The notes under the pieces were generated by a model. It was not told where the DNA came from. It saw only the letters and a list, made by a program, of their open reading frames with translations, and did no database searches. The position numbers were made by a program, and so were the translations under genes. From Alteromonas genovensis (GTDB lineage Bacteria; Pseudomonadota; Gammaproteobacteria; Enterobacterales; Alteromonadaceae): 64,000 nucleotides of DNA. Shown here piece by piece: positions 18,946 through 27,281 of the stretch. The stretch's first letter is position 1. Each line of letters starts with the position of its first letter. The stretch spans positions 124,001 to 188,000 of the forward strand of contig NZ_JAAAWO010000005.1 of assembly GCF_010500895.1 (NCBI RefSeq). The letters are read 5' to 3'.

Positions 18946-19797
18946 GTGTTAAGTTATCAACATGCATTTCACGCGGGCAATCACGCCGACGTTATTAAAC
19001 ACTTGTGCTGGTTAGGCGTAATAAAAGCGCTTAAGAAAAAAGACAAGCCCTTTACCCTCTATGACTCCCATGCAGGTGCCGGTTTATATGACTTTACCGA
19101 TTCGCTATCTGCGAAGAATAAAGAGTACAAAACTGGCGTGTCGAGTTTAAGCAATGTGTCAGCAAGTTGTGAACTACTCAATGATTACATTACGCTATGC
19201 CAACGGTTTGTAGACAAAGATGCCTACCCCGGCTCTCCCATCATCAGCGTTGAATTAAAGCGGGATCACGACGTACTTCATGCTATGGAACTTCATCCTG
19301 GTGAGTATGCCAAGCTAGAGGCTAATTTTGCTGCCTATGCAGGGCATCATTCACATTGTCACAAGCGAGATGGTTTCGAAGGCCTAATAGCGCTTACTCC
19401 CCCAAAGCCAAACAGAGGGGCGATATTAATAGACCCGCCTTACGAAAGAGCCAATGAATACGACGATGTGGTAAGTGGTATCGAGGGCGTTTTAAAGCGA
19501 TGGCAACAAGCCCAAATAGTGGTGTGGTATCCGCTACTGTCTGAGCGTGCAGGGGCAAAACACGGTGCCAGTGAACGTATGTGCGAAGCACTCAGTGCAT
19601 TGGGAGCACCTTGTTTTAAAGCTGAAATGCAGGTAGCTGAAAATACCCATGATGCAGGTATGTATGGTTCGGGGGTCATGGTGATAAACCCACCATGGCA
19701 GCTTGATACCACACTGAGTGTGGCTATGAATGAGGTAACAGGTTACATTGGTGAAAACAGCACATGTAGACTTGTTTGGGTTAACGAAGATAATTAA
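18946..19797 (+). CDS. rlmJ: 23S rRNA (adenine-2030-N6)-methyltransferase
   Basis: 283 residues; close in length to E. coli RlmJ (280). Starts at GTG with AGAGG upstream. The N-terminus LSYQHAFHAGNHADVIKHL is the family signature. The SAM-binding loop is YDSHAGAGLYDF, and the catalytic motif for N6-adenine methylation is LIDPPYE (about residue 165). It methylates one adenine in the large-subunit rRNA. The kinase-like gene follows after 2 nt, so the two are likely co-transcribed. Confidence 0.92.
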   Translation: MLSYQHAFHAGNHADVIKHLCWLGVIKALKKKDKPFTLYDSHAGAGLYDFTDSLSAKNKEYKTGVSSLSNVSASCELLNDYITLCQRFVDKDAYPGSPIISVELKRDHDVLHAMELHPGEYAKLEANFAAYAGHHSHCHKRDGFEGLIALTPPKPNRGAILIDPPYERANEYDDVVSGIEGVLKRWQQAQIVVWYPLLSERAGAKHGASERMCEALSALGAPCFKAEMQVAENTHDAGMYGSGVMVINPPWQLDTTLSVAMNEVTGYIGENSTCRLVWVNEDN

Positions 19798-19799
19798 TC

Positions 19800-21653
19800 A
19801 TGTCCCAACTCAAAGGTCTTAAGCATTTTTATATACCCGACGAGCAGTCTATTTACTTACTGTCCCACGCAGACGCTAAAAAGTTAAAAGACTGGGTGAG
19901 TCTGTGTATGGCCGAGCTTAAGAGCCTAGGTTATATCAATATTGAACTGCTAGGAAAAGGTGCCTTTGGTTTTGCCTTCTCTGGTAAATCGCCCAACGGC
20001 GAACAACGGGTATTTAAATTCTCACGAATCACACTTCCTCAACATATTCGAGAGCGGTTAGAAGAAGAAGCGTTCATGCTGTCTCATGTAGAGCACGAAT
20101 ATGTCCCTCGCTTTATTGAATATCAGCAAATTAAAAAACAGTCCATACTGGTTATGGCCCAAGCACCAGGAGAGGACCTTGAAAAGGTGAGCCTTCGATT
20201 AGGCCCCTTACCGCCGCGAGTGATTGTTAAAATTGCGGTGCAAGTTGGTCAGCTACTGTTTCATTTAAAGCATTTCGTCGACAAGGGGCTGGAAAAACCT
20301 ATCGTACATGGCGACATTAAGCCGTCAAACTTAGTATGGGACGCCGAAAACGAGTGTATTGGTCTTATCGACTGGGGCTCGTCGGTGTTCGCGCAAACTG
20401 ACGCGTCGGGGCAATTCATTACCAATAACGTTATGGATTTAATGTCGGGGGAGCTTCAACAAACTAACGCTCGTCTTGGCGATGTGTATTTTATTGGTGA
20501 AGAGCAACTTAACGGCGCTTTATCCACTCCTCGATTTGATGAGCAGGGACTAGCCAGTACGCTATATGCACTTGCATCTGGGCAATCTTGCCGTTACGGC
20601 AGTAAAGTCATTACACCTTCATCGTTAGGCCTGCCCAAAATGCTGGCTGATATACTCACCTACATGTTAGATGAAGATGCGACCAAAAGAAGGCAGGGGG
20701 GAGACTATTTTTTTAAGCATCTTCATGTGCTGAAAAATTTGGTGTTTTCAGAAGATAAAGATACTGCTTACACGGCGCTTATCCCAACCTGGGTCTACCA
20801 CACGAGCCAAGATATTGAGACTGTGGTTTACAGCTCAAGAAAATCATACCTTCGTCAGCAGGCGGCGCTTGAAAGTGAAGAGTTACGGTATATTGATGAC
20901 GCCCAGTTTGATCGATATTACAAAAACTACCTTCAAGGTATGGGAGATACCGAAAAAGCATTTGTTTCTGCTATCAGTCGTTTAGGTCGCTATCCCGTAG
21001 TTGGGGGAATGGCTGTCAGATGGGAGCCAGAGGGTATCTATGTAGACTCTAGTTTGAACCTGCACGACCCAAGTTTACGCCGTGCATTTGAACAAGCCGT
21101 CAATAATGTAATTACTTTAGCGAGGGCCATTCACAAACCAGCAGTATTTAAATGCTGTATGTTCAATGCGAAAAACACCGTACACATTGAACGTGATAAT
21201 GAGCAACAAGACTTTATTCCGTCAAAGGCCCTACACATTCCTTACGAGTTATCAAAAGTGTCATTGTCAAAAGACGACAGTAGAACCCATTCTTATTTCG
21301 AAGATGGCGATGATCCCGATGAGTTGCTTAAGCTGCCTGAAACAATTATCGACACTATCAAGGCTCTCAATGCAATTCATCATACGGGGTGCATTATTTT
21401 TGAAGCCTTGCCCATGCATTTGAAAATTCATAATTACTATACGCTACTCGATCACAGTCAAGAAGATACGTTTAAAGCACTTCTTGAAAACTTAGTGGCG
21501 CAAATTCCGCTTATAAAAGGGTTAGGTATTTCGGGGTTTATGAAGTTACCCTATAAAGATACTCGCTTTTTTGAGCATAAGGCATCATTGCCTGAAAAGT
21601 ATTATCCAAGAAATCCCAAAGCATTAAATCAAGAGAAAGAACAACATGTCTGA
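19800..21653 (+). CDS. Eukaryotic-type protein kinase homologue with a long uncharacterised C-terminal part
   Basis: 617 residues. Residues 50-330 form a kinase fold: glycine-rich loop LGKGAFGFAFSG, a probable ATP Lys73 in VFKFS, catalytic loop HGDIKPSN (170-177) and metal-binding DWG (191-193) in place of DFG. The HGDIKPSN loop has Gly where Ser/Thr/Tyr kinases have Arg, as in many RD-minus or small-molecule-kinase-like enzymes. The C-terminal 280 residues match nothing I recognise; no transmembrane segment or PASTA repeat is visible, so it should be cytoplasmic. It lies 2 nt after rlmJ and overlaps tesB by 8 nt, but these neighbours do not point to a substrate. Kinase fold is well supported; activity and target are not. 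Confidence 0.75.
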   Translation: MSQLKGLKHFYIPDEQSIYLLSHADAKKLKDWVSLCMAELKSLGYINIELLGKGAFGFAFSGKSPNGEQRVFKFSRITLPQHIRERLEEEAFMLSHVEHEYVPRFIEYQQIKKQSILVMAQAPGEDLEKVSLRLGPLPPRVIVKIAVQVGQLLFHLKHFVDKGLEKPIVHGDIKPSNLVWDAENECIGLIDWGSSVFAQTDASGQFITNNVMDLMSGELQQTNARLGDVYFIGEEQLNGALSTPRFDEQGLASTLYALASGQSCRYGSKVITPSSLGLPKMLADILTYMLDEDATKRRQGGDYFFKHLHVLKNLVFSEDKDTAYTALIPTWVYHTSQDIETVVYSSRKSYLRQQAALESEELRYIDDAQFDRYYKNYLQGMGDTEKAFVSAISRLGRYPVVGGMAVRWEPEGIYVDSSLNLHDPSLRRAFEQAVNNVITLARAIHKPAVFKCCMFNAKNTVHIERDNEQQDFIPSKALHIPYELSKVSLSKDDSRTHSYFEDGDDPDELLKLPETIIDTIKALNAIHHTGCIIFEALPMHLKIHNYYTLLDHSQEDTFKALLENLVAQIPLIKGLGISGFMKLPYKDTRFFEHKASLPEKYYPRNPKALNQEKEQHV

Positions 21654-22506
21654 CATAAAACTATCCTCGCTATTTGAGTTAGAAACTGTAGAAGCAGGCC
21701 TTTACCGAGGACAAAGCTGGGACCTAGGATTTAGAGCGCTTTTTGGTGGCCAAGTGCTTGGTCAGGCCCTTGCAGCAGCCTATGAAACTGTTGATAAAGA
21801 CCGCGTTGCCCATTCGTTTCACACCTATTTTTTATTACCTGGCGATGCGAAAAAACCGGTAGTTTATGATGTTGAAATTGTCCGTGATGGCCGCAGCTTC
21901 TCTGCGAGAAGGGTGAAGGCTATTCAAGACGGTCGAAACATTTTTTATATGACGGCATCATTTCAAGTACCTCAAGAAGGCATGCATCATCAGGCGCCCG
22001 AAATGCCTGACGTGCCGCCACCTGAAGAGGTGCAGTCAGACATCGATTTTTACCAAGAGAATTTTAGTAAAATAGCGAGGCCAATGAGAGAGGCTCTGAG
22101 CTATCACAAACCGGTAGATATACGCACTATTAATGCGGCTAACTCTTATCAACCAGTAAAGCGTGACCCAACGCGCTATATATGGATGAAGGCGAGGGAT
22201 CCCCTTGTAGGGTCTTTGTCCGTTCATCAAGCTGCTGTTGCTTACGCGTCTGACTACCATTTTTTAAGTACTTCACTACAACCGCATGGCGTCGCGGTAA
22301 CCGACAAATCTCTACGAATGGCAACCATTGATCATGCAATGTGGTTTCACCGTCCTGTGAACTTAAATGAATGGTTACTTTATGCCATGGACAGCCCTTT
22401 TAGTGGTGGTGCTCGTGGCTTAGTAAGAGGTCAAATTTTTACGCAGCAAGGCGAGCTTGTCGCCTCAACATCTCAGGAAGGGTTGATGCGTCAAGTAGAC
22501 GTGTAA
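21646..22506 (+). CDS. tesB: Acyl-CoA thioesterase II
   Basis: 286 residues, as in E. coli TesB. A double hot-dog protein that hydrolyses medium- and long-chain acyl-CoA to free acid and CoA. Conserved elements are LYRGQSWDLGFRALFGGQVL at the N-terminus and the C-terminal catalytic segment MATIDHAMWFHRPVN with Asp, followed by SGGARGLVRGQIF and the terminal QEGLMR. The start codon lies inside the end of the kinase gene (8-nt overlap), with AGAGAAAG as ribosome binding site. Confidence 0.93.
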   Translation: MSDIKLSSLFELETVEAGLYRGQSWDLGFRALFGGQVLGQALAAAYETVDKDRVAHSFHTYFLLPGDAKKPVVYDVEIVRDGRSFSARRVKAIQDGRNIFYMTASFQVPQEGMHHQAPEMPDVPPPEEVQSDIDFYQENFSKIARPMREALSYHKPVDIRTINAANSYQPVKRDPTRYIWMKARDPLVGSLSVHQAAVAYASDYHFLSTSLQPHGVAVTDKSLRMATIDHAMWFHRPVNLNEWLLYAMDSPFSGGARGLVRGQIFTQQGELVASTSQEGLMRQVDV

Positions 22507-22652
22507 TTTTGTAAGGCAAAATCACATCACTATTTGCGTATCGTCTATGAGTCAATCGACACAATAAAAGAAGAACAAAGCCTTTTTTGAAGAATGCTTG
22601 GCCTTAAAAGGGTATTCAAATGGCATTAAAAGGACACTTGAAGGAGAACTAC

Positions 22653-23171
22653 ATGCACTATTCATTAGGCGAATTAACGCCAACGGTTGACGAAAGTGCG
22701 TATATCGCACCCGGTGCTCATGTCATCGGTAACGTGAACCTTCATCAGGGAAGCAGCGTGTGGTTTAACGCGGTTATTCGTGGCGATATGGATACAATTA
22801 CGGTAGGAGAAGATACCAACATCCAAGATGGTAGTGTCCTGCACACTGATGCTGGTGTTCCTCTTACCCTTGGCACAGGTGTTACCGTTGGTCATAAAGT
22901 GATGCTTCATGGTTGCACCATTGGTGACTATTCGTTAATTGGTATCAATGCGGTTGTTTTAAATGGGGCAAAAATTGGAAAATATTGCATTATTGGTGCA
23001 AACGCTTTAATCACCGAGAACATGGAGATACCAGATTATAGCTTGGTAGTCGGTTCGCCGGGAAAAGTGGTGAAAACACTTGATGAAAGCGTCGCGTCAA
23101 AGCTAGAAGCTTCCGCAGCTCACTATCGAGGCAATGCGCAACACTATTTGAAGCACCTAACTGCTTTGTGA
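22653..23171 (+). CDS. Gamma-carbonic-anhydrase-like hexapeptide-repeat protein
   Basis: 172 residues from the ATG at 22653, chosen because AAGGAG lies 7-8 nt upstream and related proteins begin there; an in-frame ATG at 22620 lacks this. The chain is a left-handed beta helix of hexapeptide repeats ([20 protein letters not shown], then [19 protein letters not shown]) with the metal-binding histidines in VLHTD and GHKVMLHGC. It belongs to the YrdA/PaaY/CaiE group; several members bind zinc or iron, but not all show carbonic anhydrase activity. Its own transcription unit, 146 bp after tesB. Confidence 0.85.
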   Translation: MHYSLGELTPTVDESAYIAPGAHVIGNVNLHQGSSVWFNAVIRGDMDTITVGEDTNIQDGSVLHTDAGVPLTLGTGVTVGHKVMLHGCTIGDYSLIGINAVVLNGAKIGKYCIIGANALITENMEIPDYSLVVGSPGKVVKTLDESVASKLEASAAHYRGNAQHYLKHLTAL

Positions 23172-23287
23172 TGCCGCTCAGTTCCCGCTGTTTAAGTTCA
23201 TCTTGATAAAAGACATGGTCTATAAAATTTAGGTCTTCACCAACTTAGACGCATAAAGATTTAAATCCATAAACAATTAGCCCAAAT

Positions 23288-23316
23288 AAAAAACGCCCAG
23301 AACAATCGTTCTGGGC
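23288..23316 (-). terminator. Minus-strand Rho-independent terminator in the tesB-aminotransferase gap
   Basis: Perfect 9-bp stem (23295-23303 with 23308-23316), AATC loop on the plus strand, with A6 at 23288-23293, which is a T-run only when read on the minus strand. The plus-strand side has no T-run, so it is not a normal terminator for the carbonic-anhydrase-like gene. Confidence 0.65.
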
Positions 23317-23387
23317 CTAGGGGAATGGCTCATCTCTGAGCCGTGCGCTAACTTTTACAGGGAGAGATAATGTATGATTAACGTTTA
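23288..23387 (-). ncRNA. Candidate small RNA, about 100 nt, minus strand
   Basis: Inferred from signals only. On the minus strand a good -10 box TATACT (23399-23394) is followed, about 100 nt later, by a Rho-independent terminator (perfect 9-bp stem GCCCAGAAC / GTTCTGGGC, loop 4 nt, then six T). A second perfect hairpin GGCTCA-TCTC(GAGA on the RNA)-TGAGCC lies between (23327-23342). There is no minus-strand gene for this terminator to serve: the upstream carbonic-anhydrase gene and the downstream aminotransferase gene are both on the plus strand. The longest reading frame inside it (M S H S P R P R ...) is short and has no ribosome binding site. I do not recognise it as a known RNA family. 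Confidence 0.42.
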
Positions 23388-23754
23388 ACGATAAGTATAG
23401 AATAGCTTTGTGCATTTTATAAACAAATTAACGGTTAATTTTTTGTGACACCGTTATTTTAAAAACTTATTCAACTGTAACAATACTTTACGACCCAACA
23501 CCTCTGGTTCGACCATTAAATTATTCCTATTTTTTGCACACCACCCGCCAAATTATCAATGTGTAATGTATAGAAATCTCATTAGGTATTGTCAAAATCT
23601 TCCTCCATTACGCCTGAAACACCGCCATATTTTGAAAATGTTTAACTAAAACCCCATTCATTAAATTTATGTTGAGTACAGATGGTTGTACCCCATGACG
23701 AACCTTGTAGTATGTGGCTATGAATTAAAACTCCTGAATGTAAGAGGGGCTAAT

Positions 23755-24900
23755 ATGAAAGCATCTACAACAGCATTTACAAAATCATTATCAACATTTA
23801 TTCCACCAGAGCGCACGTTAATGGGACCGGGCCCCTCTGATGTAAGTCCTCGTATTCTTAACGCCATGGCGCGTCCTACACTAGGGCACCTCGACCCTTT
23901 GTTCATTGAATTGATGGATGAAACCAAAAACTTACTTCAATACGCGTTTAAGACTGAAAATGCGCTAACAATGCCAATATCTGCCCCTGGTTCTGCCGGT
24001 ATGGAAGCCTGCTTTGTGAATCTTGTTGAACCTGGAGATAAGGTCATTGTTTGCGTTAACGGTGTTTTTGGTTTGCGCATGGTTGAAAATGTAGAACGCT
24101 GCGGCGGCACTGCCATTACTATCCACAACACGTGGGGAGAGCAGACCGACCTTAATGCAGTGGAAGATGCGTTGAACGCCAATCGAGATGTAAAAGTAGT
24201 GGCATTTGTGCATGCAGAAACCTCAACAGGGGTGAGAAACGAAGCAAAATTGCTTTGTGAGCTTGCGCAAAAACACAATTGTTTAACTATTGTTGATGCT
24301 GTTACCTCTCTTGGCGGTATCGAACTTGATGTGGACGGCTGGGGTATAGACGCCATTTATTCTGGTTCCCAAAAATGTTTAAGCTGTGTTCCCGGTATAG
24401 CGCCAGTGTCTTTCAGTGATAAAGCCGTGTCGGTAATTCAAAATAGAAAAACGAAAGTGCAAAGCTGGTTTCTGGATATGAATTTGATCGTAGGGTATTG
24501 GGGCAAGGGCGCTAAACGTGCGTATCACCATACTGCACCCGTTAACAGTATGTACGCGATGTACGAATCGCTTCTCGTATTGAAAGAGGAAGGCCTTGAG
24601 AATGCTTGGGACAGACACGCAAGCGGACATGCAAAGTTAGCACGAGGCCTTGAAGAAATAGGTCTAAAGCTAACGGTAAATAGCGACTTTAGATTACCTC
24701 AGCTCAACGTTGTACAAATTCCCGATGGTGTTGATGACGCCGCGGTGCGCAGTCAGTTACTTAATGAGTTTAATTTAGAAATTGGTGCTGGTTTAGGAGA
24801 ACATGCTGGAAAGGTATGGCGTATTGGTCTTATGGGATATGCCTGTAAACAGCGCAATATCGACCACTGTATCGCGTCGCTTAAGACTGTACTTAAGTAA
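23755..24900 (+). CDS. Class V aminotransferase, alanine/serine-glyoxylate type
   Basis: 381 residues from the ATG at 23755 (AGAGGGG upstream); the longer frame from 23686 adds residues foreign to the family. A PLP enzyme of the AGT/SGA group: TLMGPGPSDVSPRILNAMAR at the N-terminus, SAPGSAGMEACFVNLVEPGD, the PLP-binding aspartate in TIVDAVTSLGGIELDVD, and the Schiff-base Lys in YSGSQKCLSCVPGIAP. The C-terminus IGLMGYACKQRNID is also typical. Likely amino donors are alanine or serine with glyoxylate as acceptor; PucG-type ureidoglycine aminotransferases have the same architecture, so the substrate is uncertain. Monocistronic with a downstream terminator. Confidence 0.85.
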   Translation: MKASTTAFTKSLSTFIPPERTLMGPGPSDVSPRILNAMARPTLGHLDPLFIELMDETKNLLQYAFKTENALTMPISAPGSAGMEACFVNLVEPGDKVIVCVNGVFGLRMVENVERCGGTAITIHNTWGEQTDLNAVEDALNANRDVKVVAFVHAETSTGVRNEAKLLCELAQKHNCLTIVDAVTSLGGIELDVDGWGIDAIYSGSQKCLSCVPGIAPVSFSDKAVSVIQNRKTKVQSWFLDMNLIVGYWGKGAKRAYHHTAPVNSMYAMYESLLVLKEEGLENAWDRHASGHAKLARGLEEIGLKLTVNSDFRLPQLNVVQIPDGVDDAAVRSQLLNEFNLEIGAGLGEHAGKVWRIGLMGYACKQRNIDHCIASLKTVLK

Positions 24901-24939
24901 TTACACTACAAATACTAAATTACAAATAGAGATTAACCT

Positions 24940-24976
24940 AAAGCTGGAGGCATAAATATGCAGCCAGCTTTTTTAT
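24940..24976 (+). terminator. Rho-independent terminator after the aminotransferase gene
   Basis: Stem AAAGCTGG / CCAGCTTT with an inner GCAT-AAAT-ATGC hairpin, then a T-run. It lies about 40 bp after the stop codon. Confidence 0.78.
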
Positions 24977-25077
24977 TTTAAAACCAAAGCCATGTTATTT
25001 ATTCACTCAGGGTTCATATAGGATGGCATAGACTGGACGTGCTATAATTAACCTTAATATCGATTAAAGGAACTGAT

Positions 25078-25833
25078 ATGCAAAACGTGCTTACATTTAC
25101 CAAGACACTTATACTTCTTACCGTGTTTACCGCGCCTTTATACACTGCACAAAGCTATGCACATACTGAGGCGAGTAAGGATGCTGTTAAGGAAAAAGAG
25201 TCGCAAGCCAATGAAAGGTCATTAGGGACAATTAGCGTACAAGGAGTAGGGGCCATTGATGTTACACCTAATGCTTACTCCGTAACCTTTATCGTTGAAG
25301 AACAAGGCACAACGGTATCCAAGCTCAGTGGGCAGCTTGAAAACGATTTGACCTCTATTGTTAGTTTCTTATTAGAAGAGGGTATCGAAGAGCGTTACAT
25401 TCAAAGTATGCAAGTACGTCTTTCCCCCCGATACAACAATACGCCGCAGGGTAGAGAACAAGATGGTTTTACACTGTCTAGAGAAATCGCCATTACCTCA
25501 ACAGATTTAGAGAATTACGATCGTGTGCTTGATGGCGTGCTCAAAAGGGGTGTTGATCGTATCCAACAATTCAATTTTGTAAACATGGGTGAGGCCTCTG
25601 TCTATCAAAAAGCGTTGGTAACAGCGGTCGCTGATGCAAAGAATAGAGCACAGTTGCTAGCAAAAGAATTAGGTGTGGAAGTGGGTGAAGTGGTTGCAAT
25701 ATCTGAATCTGGTGGCAATATGCCGATACCAGTCATGCGCGCCGACACGTTTTCCAAAGAAATGTCGCTGTCTTTGCCAGGACAAGAGAGCGTGAACGCC
25801 CGTGTGAATGTCACGTTTAACATTAATCAATAA
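25078..25833 (+). CDS. Periplasmic SIMPL-domain (DUF541) protein
   Basis: 251 residues with a signal peptide (hydrophobic core LILLTVFTAPLYTAQSYA). After a charged spacer the SIMPL/DUF541 domain begins at GTISVQGVGAIDVTPNAYSV and ends NARVNVTFNIN. The family includes E. coli YggE, linked to reduced oxidative stress; members form oligomeric rings but no enzyme activity is established. The conserved segment IEERYIQSMQVRLSPRYN is present. Only 12 nt separate it from the methionine-sulfoxide reductase gene, so the two may act together against oxidative damage; that is inference. Confidence 0.85.
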   Translation: MQNVLTFTKTLILLTVFTAPLYTAQSYAHTEASKDAVKEKESQANERSLGTISVQGVGAIDVTPNAYSVTFIVEEQGTTVSKLSGQLENDLTSIVSFLLEEGIEERYIQSMQVRLSPRYNNTPQGREQDGFTLSREIAITSTDLENYDRVLDGVLKRGVDRIQQFNFVNMGEASVYQKALVTAVADAKNRAQLLAKELGVEVGEVVAISESGGNMPIPVMRADTFSKEMSLSLPGQESVNARVNVTFNINQ

Positions 25834-25845
25834 CAGGGTTACCGT

Positions 25846-26307
25846 TTGAAACAACAACAATATAGCCAGCTAATAAGCCAAGCGAAAAGCTTGGTATCGG
25901 GCGAGCAGGACTTAATTGCCAATATGGCAAACATAAGTGCACTGCTGTTTAATGGTCTCGAAGATGTAAACTGGGCTGGTTTTTACCTGTACAAAGACGA
26001 ACAGCTGGTTCTTGGGCCTTTTCAGGGTCAGCCTGCTTGTATTCGAATTCCAATGGGAAAAGGCGTGTGTGGTACCAGTGCGTCAACACAAACGGTTCAG
26101 CGAATTGACGATGTACACGGGTTCGATGGTCACATTGCATGCGATGCGGCGTCAAATTCTGAAATCGTTGTTCCGATCGTGGTTAATGATGCACTCATCG
26201 GGGTATTAGATATTGATAGCCCAAATCACGCTCGCTTCACGCAAGATGATGAGGATGGCCTTGTCGAAATTGCGAATATATTGATTGAATCTCAGCAAGC
26301 ACTATGA
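25846..26307 (+). CDS. msrC: Free methionine-(R)-sulfoxide reductase (GAF type)
   Basis: 153 residues. Reduces free L-methionine-(R)-S-oxide to methionine with a GAF-domain active site. NWAGFYLYKDEQLVLGPFQG and the catalytic cysteines in IPMGKGVCGTSA and HIACDAASNSEIVVP match the E. coli fRMsr. The start is a TTG at 25846 with AGGG upstream; I prefer it to a downstream ATG because the N-terminus (QLISQAKSLVSGEQDLIANM) aligns with the family from there. The stop overlaps the next start by 4 nt. Confidence 0.9.
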   Translation: MKQQQYSQLISQAKSLVSGEQDLIANMANISALLFNGLEDVNWAGFYLYKDEQLVLGPFQGQPACIRIPMGKGVCGTSASTQTVQRIDDVHGFDGHIACDAASNSEIVVPIVVNDALIGVLDIDSPNHARFTQDDEDGLVEIANILIESQQAL

Positions 26308-26594
26308 AATCAAACGTCGATATTCATGTAGTATTATCTACATTCGAGGACATGGAAGACGTTCATGATGACCCAGATGAGGCATCTGAACGTTTAAACT
26401 TCATTCTTCACGGGATATATGATGCTGCTGAAGAGGATATAGAAACACAGCGTTTAGAGCAAATTTTGCACTACGCTTGGGAGTCTTGGCAACAAGATGC
26501 ACATTTATTAGAAATTGATGACGACGAATTGCTCGATTGGGTTGACCACACGCTGGCAACTTGGGATGATGCAAATAACGATGAAATCTCCTGA
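26304..26594 (+). CDS. Small acidic protein of unknown function
   Basis: 96 residues, very acidic (e.g. DDPDEASERLNFILHGIYDA and LEIDDDELLDWVDHTLATWD) and apparently all helical. It starts within the msrC stop (ATGA) and is followed 16 nt later by proQ, so it is an integral part of the operon. The real coding status is supported by the overlaps and by the amphipathic, non-random sequence. I do not recognise the family; the acidity would fit binding to a basic partner, but nothing shows which. Confidence 0.7.
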   Translation: MKSNVDIHVVLSTFEDMEDVHDDPDEASERLNFILHGIYDAAEEDIETQRLEQILHYAWESWQQDAHLLEIDDDELLDWVDHTLATWDDANNDEIS

Positions 26595-26610
26595 ATAATT
26601 TAGAAAGTTA

Positions 26611-27279
26611 ATGGAATCAACAGAGAAGTTTACTACGAGTAAGGAAGTTATTGCTTTCCTTGCAGAGACCTTCCCAAAATGTTTTAGCATTGAAGGCGAG
26701 GCCCTCCCACTTAAGATTGGTATTTTTCAAGATCTTGCTCAACGGTTAGACGATGAAGAGCGCGTGAGTAAAACGCTATTGCGCTCAACTCTTCGTCATT
26801 ACACAAACAGTTGGCGTTACCTATACAGCATTAAAGAAGGCACTCACCGCGTTGATCTTGATGGTGAAAAGGGCGAAGCAATTGAGAAAGAACATTCAGA
26901 CCACGCGCAAAAGCAACTCGAAGAGAGTAAAGCTAAGGCTGCAGAAAAACGTAAGGCAAAGCTAGCACAGCAGCCTAAGCGTTCAGAAAAGCGTCAGTTT
27001 AATCGTCCTAAAGGCGAAAAACCGACTAATTCTGCGCAACCTGAGGCGAAGCGCGGAACTAAACCGAAGAATAACAGACCAAATACTACGCCACCTGCTA
27101 AGTTAACTGAAGACGACATGAAGCAAGGCACTCGCGTTACCGTTAAGCTGGGTAAAGAACCTATGCCAGCGGCTATCACCGAGATTGCTAAAGACGGTAT
27201 TCATGTTCAGCTTGATACAGGCATGGTGGTAAAAGTAAAAGCAGATGCTTTACGTTTGGCACGTTCCAAGAGGTCGTAA
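26611..27279 (+). CDS. proQ: RNA chaperone ProQ
   Basis: 222 residues with the ProQ/FinO architecture. The FinO domain spans about 8-120: KEVIAFLAETFPKCFSIEGE, LPLKIGIFQDLAQRL, LLRSTLRHYTNSWRYL. A Lys/Ala/Gln-rich linker (QKQLEESKAKAAEKRKAKLA) leads to a C-terminal Tudor/Hfq-like domain near GTRVTVKLGKEPMPAAI. ProQ binds structured 3' ends and sRNAs and affects ProP expression in E. coli. It is immediately followed by prc (2-nt gap), the same pairing as in enterobacteria. Confidence 0.93.
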   Translation: MESTEKFTTSKEVIAFLAETFPKCFSIEGEALPLKIGIFQDLAQRLDDEERVSKTLLRSTLRHYTNSWRYLYSIKEGTHRVDLDGEKGEAIEKEHSDHAQKQLEESKAKAAEKRKAKLAQQPKRSEKRQFNRPKGEKPTNSAQPEAKRGTKPKNNRPNTTPPAKLTEDDMKQGTRVTVKLGKEPMPAAITEIAKDGIHVQLDTGMVVKVKADALRLARSKRS

Positions 27280-27281
27280 AT

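Larger units (their letters stand above)
23172..23754. other. 583-bp intergenic region
   Basis: Holds the candidate small RNA and its terminator in the left half. The right half (about 23400-23750) is AT-rich with no gene I can support, and ends in the ribosome binding site AGAGGGG before the aminotransferase start at 23755. An in-frame upstream ATG at 23686 is not backed by a ribosome binding site. Confidence 0.6.
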
